DNA from: an uncultured cyanobacterium
Lineage (GTDB): Bacteria > Cyanobacteriota > Cyanobacteriia > PCC-6307 > Cyanobiaceae
Reading direction: 5' to 3'
Assembly: GCA_903862155.1 (NCBI GenBank)
Contig: CAIOXF010000240.1
Span: 1-8,376 of the forward strand
Length of the DNA: 8,376 nt
The translations under genes and the position numbers were made by a program. Under the pieces are notes generated by a model. The model made no database searches, was not told the origin of the DNA, and saw only the letters and a list, made by a program, of their open reading frames with translations. Of this stretch, positions 1 through 5,631 are shown in pieces; position 1 is the first letter of the stretch, and every line of letters starts with the position of its first letter.

Positions 1-1272
1 CAGGGCTGCGCCATGGAGGCCGGCCGCGATATGTGGTGGCACCAGTTTGTGCCCGCCCAGAGCGCGGACTGCCCGGCTGAGCCGATGGCCAGTGAAGACC
101 GGCTGTTCGTGCTTTACACATCCGGTTCCACGGGCAAGCCCAAGGGGGTGGTGCACACCACCGCCGGATACAACCTCTGGGCCCACCTCACCTTCCAGTG
201 GATCTTCGACATCCGCGAAGACGACATCCACTGGTGCACCGCGGATGTGGGCTGGATTACTGGTCACAGCTACATCGTGTACGGCCCGCTCTCGAACGGC
301 GCCACCACCGTGATGTACGAGGGTGCTCCGCGCCCCAGTAAGCCTGGTGCCTTCTGGGAGGTGATCCAGAAGCACCGCTGCACGATCTTCTACACGGCCC
401 CCACGGCGATTCGGGCCTTCATGAAGAGCGGCCGCGAGGTGCCCGACCAATACGACATGAGCTCCCTGCGGATTCTCGGCACCGTGGGTGAGCCGATCAA
501 TCCGGAAGCCTGGATCTGGTATCGGGATGTGATCGGCGGCGACCGCTGCCCGATCGTGGACACCTGGTGGCAGACCGAAACCGGTGGCGTGATGATCAGC
601 CCCCTGCCGGGCGCCACCCCCACCAAACCGGGCTCTTGCACCCTGCCCCTGCCCGGCATCGCCGCAGACATCGTGGACATGGACGGCGTATCGCAGCCGG
701 CCGATGCGGGCGGCTATCTGGCGGTGCGGCGCCCCTGGCCGGGAATGATGCGCACGGTGCACGGCGATCCCGATCGCTTCCGCAAGACCTATTGGGAGCA
801 CATCCGCCCGGCTGATGGCAGCTGGCTGTATTTCGCCGGTGACGGCGCCCGCCGCGACGCTGATGGGTATTTCTGGGTGATGGGCCGGGTCGATGACGTG
901 ATCAACGTGAGCGGTCACCGCCTCGGCACGATGGAGATTGAGAGCGCCCTAGTGAGCCATCCTGCGGTGGCTGAAGCCGCCGTGGTGGGCCGACCCGACG
1001 ATCTCAAGGGCGAAGGCATCGTGGCCTTCGTGACGCTGGAGGCCAGCCGCAGCGGCGATGACGCCCTGGTGGCCGAACTGCGCAGCCATGTGGGTAAGGA
1101 GATCGGTCCGATCGCCCGGCCCGATGTGATTCAGTTCAGCGACGCCCTGCCCAAAACCCGCAGCGGCAAGATCATGCGCCGGATCCTGCGTTCCCTGGCC
1201 GCTGGCGAAGAGGTGAGCGGTGACACCTCCACCCTGGAAGATCGCTCGGTGCTCGACGCGCTGCGGGTCTGA
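1..1272 (+). CDS. acs: Acetyl-CoA synthetase (AMP-forming), C-terminal 423 residues; 5' end outside window
   Basis: This enzyme activates acetate to acetyl-AMP and then acetyl-CoA in the cytoplasm. The frame is open from base 1, so the gene starts upstream; full-length Acs is about 650 residues and this is roughly the last two thirds. Counting from the first codon here, the adenylate-forming P-loop-like motif YTSGSTGKPKG is at residues 39-49 (bases 115-147) and the core motif DTWWQTETGG at 187-196. The ATP-ribose-binding GDG begins at residue 281, followed by the hinge and CoA-binding stretch GRVDDVINVSGHRLG. The C-terminal PKTRSGKIMRR carries the catalytic, acetylatable lysine at residue 390 (bases 1168-1170). 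All key motifs are intact, so the visible part looks functional. It ends in TGA only 17 bases before the convergent stop of the DUF1350 gene, with no obvious terminator between them. Acs is preferred over propionyl-CoA synthetase on overall motif match, but substrate is not proven. Confidence 0.95.
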   Translation, partial: QGCAMEAGRDMWWHQFVPAQSADCPAEPMASEDRLFVLYTSGSTGKPKGVVHTTAGYNLWAHLTFQWIFDIREDDIHWCTADVGWITGHSYIVYGPLSNGATTVMYEGAPRPSKPGAFWEVIQKHRCTIFYTAPTAIRAFMKSGREVPDQYDMSSLRILGTVGEPINPEAWIWYRDVIGGDRCPIVDTWWQTETGGVMISPLPGATPTKPGSCTLPLPGIAADIVDMDGVSQPADAGGYLAVRRPWPGMMRTVHGDPDRFRKTYWEHIRPADGSWLYFAGDGARRDADGYFWVMGRVDDVINVSGHRLGTMEIESALVSHPAVAEAAVVGRPDDLKGEGIVAFVTLEASRSGDDALVAELRSHVGKEIGPIARPDVIQFSDALPKTRSGKIMRRILRSLAAGEEVSGDTSTLEDRSVLDALRV

Positions 1273-1289
1273 ATCGATGGGCGCCAGCC

Positions 1290-2009
1290 TCAGCCGGCCT
1301 GGTCGTTGATCAGGTCGGCCAGGCGCTCCACGGCCCGCTGGCGCGCTGGATCGTCGGCCCAACTGCCCAGCAGGTTCTGGCGCAGGCCGGCGCTGGCGGG
1401 GGTGAGGTGGTCGCCAGGGAGTTCTTGCAGTGCGGTGGCGTCGCCGGGCCGGGCCTGCAACACCCCCAGTAGCCGGCGGCTTTGGTCGAGGTTGTCGCGG
1501 GAGAAGCGCACCAGGAGGTTGCGGGGCTGGCGATAGCTGCGCTCCACCAGGGCCAGGGTTTCCTCCGGAGACGGGCTGAACTCGCTGCGGAAGTTGAACT
1601 GCTGGCCCAGTTCCGCTAGCAGCGGCACCGAGCGCTCGGCGGAGAAGTTGTTGAAGGCCAGAGCCACCAGGGCCTGGCAGCCTCGGCCGCCATCGGGGGC
1701 AAGTAGATGCAGCTTGCAGCCCAGGCTGTGACCCAGACGCAGGAGCGGGCCATCGCTGGGGCCTGCGGCGCGAGCCTGGCGGAACAGGCGCCAGGCGTCG
1801 TTGGCCTGGGCCTGGTGATCGAAGCCCGGTATGTAGCTCCAGGCATGGATGCCCCAACCACGGAAGGCCAGGGTTTCCAGCAGGCGCCGGTAGCTGAGTT
1901 GGGGTGTGGCGGCCAGGTAGCTGCCGCCGATGAACTCGATCAGCCCGCGCTGCTGGCTACCGGCATCTGGCCCCAGTTCCCAGAGCTCACCGCGCTGCCG
2001 CCAGCCCAT
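1290..2009 (-). CDS. DUF1350 family alpha/beta-hydrolase-like protein
   Basis: This 239-residue protein matches my memory of the DUF1350 family, found in cyanobacteria and plastid-bearing eukaryotes, whose substrate is unknown. The early stretch FIGGSYLAATPQLSYRRLL is typical of the family. GHSLG at 93-97 is a classic nucleophile elbow with Ser95. A likely acid is Asp172 in RFSRDNLDQ, and a likely histidine is His201 in LPGDHLTP, so a complete Ser-Asp-His triad is plausible (inference). There is no signal peptide or membrane helix, so it should be cytoplasmic. The ATG start lies two bases after the TGA stop of the upstream peroxiredoxin gene, which implies co-transcription and probably translational coupling; no Shine-Dalgarno is seen. 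The gene converges on acs. A lipase- or thioesterase-like activity is possible, but nothing in the sequence names the substrate. Confidence 0.85.
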   Translation of the reverse strand: MGWRQRGELWELGPDAGSQQRGLIEFIGGSYLAATPQLSYRRLLETLAFRGWGIHAWSYIPGFDHQAQANDAWRLFRQARAAGPSDGPLLRLGHSLGCKLHLLAPDGGRGCQALVALAFNNFSAERSVPLLAELGQQFNFRSEFSPSPEETLALVERSYRQPRNLLVRFSRDNLDQSRRLLGVLQARPGDATALQELPGDHLTPASAGLRQNLLGSWADDPARQRAVERLADLINDQAG

Positions 2010-2011
2010 GC

Positions 2012-2470
2012 TCAGCCGGCCTGGATGCGCTGGAGCGCCTCGATCGCCTCGCGGCGGTGGGCCGGGCCATCCAACAGGTTGTTGAACACGTGGCGCACCA
2101 CGCCCTGGCCGTCGATTACGTAGGTGACGCGGCCCGGCAGCAGGCCCAGCACGCTGGGCACCCCGAAGGCCTTGCGCAGCTGGTTGCCCTGATCCACCAG
2201 TAGGGGATAGGGAAGGTTGTGGCGGCTGGCGAAGCGCTGGTGGCTGGCGGCGTCATCGCCGCTCACGCCCCACACTTCGGCCCCCATGGCCTGGAGATCG
2301 CTGTAGCTGTCGCGGAAGGCGCAGGCTTCCATCGTGCAGCCAGGGGTGTCGTCTTTTGGATAGAAGAACAGCACCAGGGCCTTGCCGCCCAGTTGGTCGC
2401 TGCGGCGCTGGATGCCGCTCTGGTCGGAGAGGGCGATCAGGGGGGCGCGGTCGCCGGCGGCCAGGGCCAT
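2012..2470 (-). CDS. bcp: Peroxiredoxin Q / Bcp-type thiol peroxidase
   Basis: This thioredoxin-dependent peroxidase reduces hydrogen peroxide and organic hydroperoxides; in cyanobacteria and plastids the family is called PrxQ. The 152-residue length is normal. The active-site stretch PKDDTPGCTMEACAFRD places the peroxidatic Cys45 in TPGC (Thr42-Pro43-Gly44-Cys45), with the resolving Cys50 five residues later, the spacing diagnostic of the atypical two-cysteine Bcp/PrxQ class. Arg114 in LPGRVTYVID is the expected conserved active-site arginine. No export signal is seen, so it is likely cytoplasmic. It is the first gene of a two-gene unit with the DUF1350 hydrolase (two-base gap) and is divergent from the exonuclease across 42 bases. 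The start is the only ATG near the canonical N-terminus; no clear ribosome binding site precedes it. Confidence 0.95.
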   Translation of the reverse strand: MALAAGDRAPLIALSDQSGIQRRSDQLGGKALVLFFYPKDDTPGCTMEACAFRDSYSDLQAMGAEVWGVSGDDAASHQRFASRHNLPYPLLVDQGNQLRKAFGVPSVLGLLPGRVTYVIDGQGVVRHVFNNLLDGPAHRREAIEALQRIQAG

Positions 2471-2512
2471 GGGCAGAGGTGAGCTGGCGGCACCCTAGGC
2501 AGAGCTGCGAGC
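2471..2512. promoter_or_regulatory. Divergent intergenic region between bcp and the exonuclease gene
   Basis: These 42 bases separate two genes pointing away from each other, so at least one promoter is expected here or overlapping the coding ends. I could not pick out convincing -10/-35 boxes or an operator on either strand; the call rests on gene orientation only. It contains the palindrome CCTAGG at 2494-2499. Confidence 0.35.
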
Positions 2513-3451
2513 ATGGCGGCGCCGTTCCCGCCTGCCATGGCCGATCAGCCCAGCCTGTGGGAACAGAACGACCTGCTCTCCCTGCTGGAGCCGGCCGAAG
2601 CCACCATCCAGGTTGAGGCCGAACCCCATGCCTCGGCCGCGGTCATTGCGGTTGAGGCTCCTCCTGAACCCGAACCAGCACCAGTGCCGGAGCCCGACGC
2701 CGAGCCAGACCCTCCCGCGGTGATTCAGCTGCCTGACTTCATGCAGCCGGAACGGGCGGCCTCGAGCTGTCCCACTACCGTGCTAATCCTCGACACCGAA
2801 ACCACGGGCTTGGATCCCGCCAGCGGCCAGTGCCTGGAGGTGGGGGCCGTGCTGTTTCACGTGCCCGGCCGCGCCGTGCTCGGCCAGCTCTCGTTTTTGA
2901 TTCCGGCCGACGCCAACCCCGCTCGCCATGTGAACGGCATTGATCCAGCCGTCACCCGGCTGCCCCAGCCCTGGCGCCAGAGCCTGGAGCTCTTTGGCGC
3001 CATGGTGGAGAGCGCCGATGCGGTGCTGGCCCACAACGCCGCCTTCGATCGGCAATGGTTTGGCATCGATCCGCTGCCAGCAATCGTGCGGCCGTGGATT
3101 TGCTCGATGGACGACATCCGCTGGCCGGCCGATCGTCATCTGCGGGCCAATCCTTCGGTGCGGGATCTGGCCCTCGCCTATCAGGTGCCGGTGTGGGCGG
3201 CCCATCGCGCCCTCACGGATTGCATTTATTTGGCCCAGGTCTTCGAGCGTTGCCCTGAGCTGGAGGAGTTGCTCGTGGCGGCGCTCGAGCCGCGCCGCCT
3301 GTTCCGCGCCCAGCTCAGCTACGCCGAGCGCCATCAGGCCAAGGAGGCGGGCTTCCGCTGGAATGACCCGGTGGCCGGCGCCTGGACCCGTCGCCTCAGT
3401 GAGCGGGAAGCGCGGGCCCTGCCGTTCCCGGTGCAGTTAGTGAGCGCCTGA
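2513..3451 (+). CDS. DEDDh-family 3'-5' exonuclease with acidic proline-rich N-terminus and extra C-terminal module
   Basis: This 312-residue protein has a DnaQ/epsilon-type exonuclease core, expected to degrade DNA or RNA 3'-5' using two metal ions. The core starts near residue 88: Exo I LDTETTGLD gives Asp94 and Glu96, Exo II AHNAAFDRQW gives Asp179, and Exo III HRALTD gives His231 and Asp236, so all five DEDDh residues are present. Residues about 45-70 are a low-complexity linker rich in Pro, Glu and Asp. After the core, residues about 264-306 include YAERHQAKEAGFRWND followed by GAWTRRL, resembling the DUF5710-type motif in which a substrate-like segment 'AKxxGxRWxxxxxxW' is seen in DNA-processing proteins. 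The start could instead be the in-frame ATG at 2537 (residue 9), giving MADQPSLWEQ; neither start has a Shine-Dalgarno. It is not a convincing replicative epsilon subunit, because the tail and linker differ; a repair or RNA-processing nuclease is more likely (inference). Confidence 0.88.
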   Translation: MAAPFPPAMADQPSLWEQNDLLSLLEPAEATIQVEAEPHASAAVIAVEAPPEPEPAPVPEPDAEPDPPAVIQLPDFMQPERAASSCPTTVLILDTETTGLDPASGQCLEVGAVLFHVPGRAVLGQLSFLIPADANPARHVNGIDPAVTRLPQPWRQSLELFGAMVESADAVLAHNAAFDRQWFGIDPLPAIVRPWICSMDDIRWPADRHLRANPSVRDLALAYQVPVWAAHRALTDCIYLAQVFERCPELEELLVAALEPRRLFRAQLSYAERHQAKEAGFRWNDPVAGAWTRRLSEREARALPFPVQLVSA

Positions 3452-3552
3452 GGGCCTTTCGATTTGCTTCCGCTTCTGGAAGCCCATTGGTGGCTCGCGG
3501 ACAGGAAGCCGATTTCTCAGCATCTTTCAGATAGCTGCCCCGGGCCGCAGCG

Positions 3553-3804
3553 ATGCCCCGTCATGAGCCAAGCCCTGTGGAGGTGTCCGAACGGTTGCAG
3601 CTGCGGCTGCGCCGCTGGCAGGCCGTGCGCACCTGGGCCCGGCTGATCCGCGAGGCTGAAGCGCTCTGGCGCGTGGATGTGCGCGCCCTGCATCGGCTGG
3701 CGGCGCAGGAGCTTGGCCAACTGGTGCAGGAGGTGCCGCCGCAGCTGAGGCGGCGGGTGAACCGTTGGCTGGCGCGGCTGGGCGTGGCCACCCGGCTTGG
3801 TTGA
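3553..3804 (+). CDS. Small basic hypothetical protein, 83 residues
   Basis: I do not recognise this protein. It is strongly basic and helical in appearance, with many Arg, Leu, Trp and Gln residues: residues 13-45 and 50-76 read as two amphipathic helices, the second containing QLRRRVNRWLARLG. It has no cysteine, signal peptide or membrane span. The third codon positions are strongly G/C as in neighbouring genes, and the frame stays open from an ATG to a TGA in a region where competing frames give poorer protein, which supports it as real. It stands alone 101 bases after the exonuclease stop and converges on the tRNA-Pro terminator. A nucleic-acid- or ribosome-associated role would fit the charge but is only inference. 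The start is the first ATG; no ribosome binding site is visible. Confidence 0.6.
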   Translation: MPRHEPSPVEVSERLQLRLRRWQAVRTWARLIREAEALWRVDVRALHRLAAQELGQLVQEVPPQLRRRVNRWLARLGVATRLG

Positions 3805-3825
3805 TGGATCGGTGGCTTGAGGCAC

Positions 3826-3854
3826 AAAAAAACCGCTACTCGTTCGAGAAGCGG
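3826..3854 (-). terminator. Intrinsic terminator downstream of tRNA-Pro
   Basis: On the minus strand the stem CCGCT/AGCGG continues, after one T-T mismatch, into CTCG/CGAG with a two-base loop, and is followed directly by seven T residues (A tract at 3826-3832 on the plus strand). This is a textbook rho-independent terminator for the minus-strand transcript ending in tRNA-Pro. On the plus strand the hairpin is equally good but lacks a T tract, so it should not terminate the 83-residue gene efficiently. Six-base outer arms CTTGAG (3816-3821) and CTCAAG (3855-3860) flank it and are complementary. Confidence 0.92.
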
Positions 3855-3899
3855 CTCAAGAAAGAATGAATTCACTCTGGAATCCATAGGCCGGAGAAA

Positions 3900-3973
3900 T
3901 CGGAGCGGCGGGATTTGAACCCACGACCCCCACTACCCCAAAGTGGTGCGCTACCAAGCTGCGCTACGCCCCG
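3900..3973 (-). tRNA. tRNA-Pro, anticodon GGG
   Basis: Read on the minus strand, this folds into a full cloverleaf of 74 nucleotides. The acceptor stem CGGGGCG/CGCTCCG contains one G-T pair, with discriminator A at base 3900. The D arm is GTAGCGCAGCTTGGTAGCGC-like. The anticodon stem CCACT/AGTGG holds the seven-base loop TTGGGGT, giving anticodon GGG (reads proline codon CCC) followed by G37, and the T arm contains GGGTTCAAATCCC. CCA is not encoded; the sequence after the discriminator is TTTC, so CCA must be added. The 5' end is only 20 bases below the stop of the upstream 127-residue gene on the same strand, and an intrinsic terminator lies about 45 bases downstream. A proline GGG isoacceptor fits a GC-rich genome that uses CCC often. 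Confidence 0.97.
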
Positions 3974-3993
3974 GTTGCCCGGCCGAAGTGAAG

Positions 3994-4377
3994 CTACCAC
4001 AGGGCTTTCCGGCGTCCGATGCGCTTGAGCAGGCGGGCCGTGAGCCGGTCGCGGCGCTCCACGGCATAGCCCCCCAGTCGTAGTTGCCGGGCCAATAGGC
4101 GGAGTTCCGCCAGGCTCATGCTGGCCAGCTTCAGTTCGGGCACCTTGCGCCAGGCTGCAGACGCCGGTGGAAGGTCGTCGCCGCGGCGCTGGTCGGAAAA
4201 ACCCAGCAGGGCGCCGCCGGCCATCCATTCAGGCACCAGCACAAACAGCACCGCCAGCAGCCCGTAGAGCTCCACCAGTCCCCTCGGCAGGGGATGGAGT
4301 GTGCGCGGAGCGTCGGTGTCAGCGAGGGCGCTGGTGTCGGGGCGGGCCTGGTCCGGTGCGGGATCGGGCTGGCTCAC
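3994..4377 (-). CDS. Membrane-anchored protein with C-terminal SAP/Rho-N-like domain
   Basis: This 127-residue protein has three parts. Residues 1-30 are Pro/Asp/Ala-rich and polar. Residues about 33-58 form one hydrophobic segment (LVELYGLLAVLFVLVPEWMAGG), a probable membrane helix. Residues about 84-120 (MSLAELRLLARQLRL...RLTARLLKRI) match the helix-extended loop-helix pattern of SAP or Rho N-terminal domains, which usually bind nucleic acid. The tail is strongly basic. The start is GTG, overlapping the TGA of the 62-residue gene as GTGA (4374-4377), a classic coupled junction. It ends in TAG 20 bases before tRNA-Pro on the same strand. Similar short cyanobacterial proteins are annotated only as SAP- or Rho-N-domain hypotheticals; the domain call is from pattern, not a search, and the molecular role is unknown. 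Confidence 0.78.
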   Translation of the reverse strand: MSQPDPAPDQARPDTSALADTDAPRTLHPLPRGLVELYGLLAVLFVLVPEWMAGGALLGFSDQRRGDDLPPASAAWRKVPELKLASMSLAELRLLARQLRLGGYAVERRDRLTARLLKRIGRRKALW

Positions 4378-4562
4378 GTCAGCGCGCTGGCGGGGAGGGC
4401 GTCAGATTGCCAGGTGCGCTGCTGGGCCGACTGTCCATCGCGCCACTGCAGGGGCAGCTCCCTGGCCGGCTGCAGTTTCACGAACCAGAACACCAGGGCG
4501 AACACCACCCCCAGGGTGGCCACGAGGCCCACGATCAGCACGCGGTCGGGGAGGGGATTCAT
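4374..4562 (-). CDS. Single-pass small membrane protein, 62 residues, unknown function
   Basis: I do not recognise a family. The N-terminus has one strong membrane helix at residues 8-28 (VLIVGLVATLGVVFALVFWFV), followed by a short basic/polar tail without cysteines. It sits between the MliC-like gene and the SAP/Rho-N-like gene in an evidently co-translated series: its TGA overlaps the next start (GTGA), and its ATG overlaps the stop of a six-codon reading frame (ATGA at 4559-4562) that itself begins on the stop of the upstream gene. No Shine-Dalgarno precedes the ATG, so translation probably depends on upstream ribosomes. Position, size and topology suggest it belongs with its neighbours as a small envelope protein, perhaps a partner of the next gene's membrane helix (inference). 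Confidence 0.7.
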   Translation of the reverse strand: MNPLPDRVLIVGLVATLGVVFALVFWFVKLQPARELPLQWRDGQSAQQRTWQSDALPASALT

Positions 4563-4579
4563 TGCGGCTGGGTCTTCAT
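4559..4579 (-). other. Six-codon mini reading frame (MKTQPQ) bridging two genes by double ATGA overlaps
   Basis: On the minus strand, ATG at 4579-4577 overlaps the TGA stop (4578-4576) of the MliC-like gene. It reads six codons, and its own TGA (4561-4559) overlaps the ATG (4562-4560) of the 62-residue gene. A ribosome ending the first gene could therefore reinitiate twice. Alternatively it is the relic or true N-terminus of the 62-residue protein, displaced by a frameshift. Translation is not demonstrated. Confidence 0.4.
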
Positions 4580-4872
4580 GCGCTGTCGGTGCGCAGGCAC
4601 TCCACTTTCTGGGATTCCTGCTCCACGCTCAACACATCGCCGCGGATCACCAGCCGGAGCATGTCGTTGGCGTAGCGCAGGCCCGGCAGCTCCGAGTTTT
4701 CCCGAAACAGGGTGGTGCGGAAGCGGCCAGTGAGCACGGAGGCCTGGGCGTCGTTGCGCTCCACCACCAGCCGGCCGCGGTCACTGCAGAGGTAGGTGTC
4801 GCGCACCTCGTATTGCTCCCACCAGGGGGAGCCCATGGCCACGGCGAGCGGCGCCAGCAAGGAGAGCAGCAC
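4576..4872 (-). CDS. Small exported protein resembling MliC (C-type lysozyme inhibitor) domain
   Basis: This 98-residue protein opens with a short hydrophobic stretch (LLSLLAPLAVAMG), a possible signal peptide or lipid-free anchor, although it lacks the usual positive n-region. The rest follows the MliC/PliC-like layout: Y-x-C near the start of the domain (Cys29), alternating beta-like strands, a 'S..PG.RYAN' turn at 60-69, an 'IRGD' segment at 76-79 and a closing cysteine (Cys92). The two cysteines could form the family's disulfide. MliC proteins inhibit host lysozyme in Gram-negative pathogens; in a cyanobacterium the true role may be generic envelope protection. The GTG start is the first possible one: the msrA stop lies in the same frame, 15 bases upstream. 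Its TGA overlaps the ATG of a mini reading frame. The domain assignment is by pattern only; it could be an unrelated small beta protein. Confidence 0.62.
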   Translation of the reverse strand: MLLSLLAPLAVAMGSPWWEQYEVRDTYLCSDRGRLVVERNDAQASVLTGRFRTTLFRENSELPGLRYANDMLRLVIRGDVLSVEQESQKVECLRTDSA

Positions 4873-4887
4873 GGCAGTGGGGCCTGA

Positions 4888-5607
4888 TCAGTGGATCCGA
4901 ATCGGAGCGTTATCCCCCCTGAGCACGCAATGGCTCACTGTCCAGTCGTAGGAGCGCCAGACCACCGGATCCAGCAGAAACTGGGCGCCTTCATAGCCCT
5001 CGAACGGCACCTGGGTGGGCATGGCGGAACAGTAGGGCCGGCTGCCGGGACGGGCCAGGTATTGCTGGTGGTAGGGCTCGGCGGCGTAGAAGGGCACATC
5101 GGCCTTGATCTCCGTGGTGATCGGCCCGAAGCCCGCAGCGCTGAGCTTGGCCTGGTAGGCATCCCGGCTGGCTTCTGCCTGGCTCAGGAGTTCGGGATCG
5201 TTCACGTAGATGGCAGAGCGGTACTGACTGCCCCGGTCGTTGCCCTGGCGATCGCCCTGGGTGGGGTCGTGGCACTCCCAGAACAGCTTGAGCAGATCGG
5301 CAAAGCCGATGGCGCTGGTGTCCCACACCACGCGCACCACTTCGCTGTGGCCGGTGCGCCCTGAGCACACCTGCTCATAGCTGGGGTTCTCCCCGCCTCC
5401 GCCGGCGTAGCCCACGGCGGTGCTCACCACGCCGGGCAGGCGCCAGAAGCCCTTCTCGGCGCCCCAGAAACAGCCGCAGCCAAAGAGTGCTTCGGCCTGG
5501 CCTGCGGCGAGGGGCGCATCAATGGAGGTGCCCAGCACCACATGGGGCTCCTGCGGAAAGGGGCCGCCGGCCTTCACGCGGCCATCAGGTTGGAACAGTC
5601 CGAACAC
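4888..5607 (-). CDS. msrA: Peptide-methionine (S)-S-oxide reductase
   Basis: MsrA reduces the S epimer of methionine sulfoxide in proteins, repairing oxidative damage with thioredoxin as electron donor. The signature GCGCFWGAEKGFW at residues 43-55 contains the catalytic Cys46 in GCFWG. Further family blocks are VGYAGG at 66-71, TGHSEVV, DPTQGDRQGNDRGSQYRSAI near 115-133 and the substrate-pocket AEPYHQQYL at 176-184. Cys193 (RPYCSAMPT) and Cys227 (SHCVLRGDN) are candidate resolving cysteines. At 239 residues it is longer than the usual ~180-215, owing to about 35 extra N-terminal residues and a C-terminal extension. The GTG start is forced: the TAG stop of the upstream gene lies in the same frame nine codons earlier, and no better ATG is available before the conserved core. 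It is probably cytoplasmic and cotranscribed with the flanking membrane genes. Confidence 0.95.
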   Translation of the reverse strand: MFGLFQPDGRVKAGGPFPQEPHVVLGTSIDAPLAAGQAEALFGCGCFWGAEKGFWRLPGVVSTAVGYAGGGGENPSYEQVCSGRTGHSEVVRVVWDTSAIGFADLLKLFWECHDPTQGDRQGNDRGSQYRSAIYVNDPELLSQAEASRDAYQAKLSAAGFGPITTEIKADVPFYAAEPYHQQYLARPGSRPYCSAMPTQVPFEGYEGAQFLLDPVVWRSYDWTVSHCVLRGDNAPIRIH

Positions 5608-5631
5608 GGCGCTGGTGCTGAGGCCGCGAGC

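Noticed and set aside
949..1857. 302-codon minus-strand open frame across acs and the DUF1350 gene
   Set aside because: It spans the ends of two well-supported genes in wrong frames and has Pro/Arg-rich composition without any motif.
3464..3646. 60-codon plus-strand frame from TTG in the exonuclease downstream gap
   Set aside because: Weak start, Cys/Pro-rich sequence without pattern, and overlap with the better 83-residue frame. The gap 3452-3552 otherwise holds only a weak GCTTCC/GGAAGC hairpin (3466-3483) without a T tract.
3517..3887. Overlapping minus-strand frames opposite the 83-residue gene (102 and 108 codons)
   Set aside because: They run through the tRNA terminator hairpin and their composition is less protein-like than the plus-strand frame; no motif supports them.
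3900..3973. tRNA-Pro as a genomic-island attachment site
   Set aside because: No integrase gene and no second copy of the tRNA 3' end is visible in the window; flanking genes look like core chromosome.
5247..5256. HIP1-type palindrome GGCGATCGCC
   Set aside because: Only one octamer GCGATCGC was noticed in the window and it lies inside msrA; a single copy is not evidence of the HIP1 enrichment seen in many cyanobacteria.
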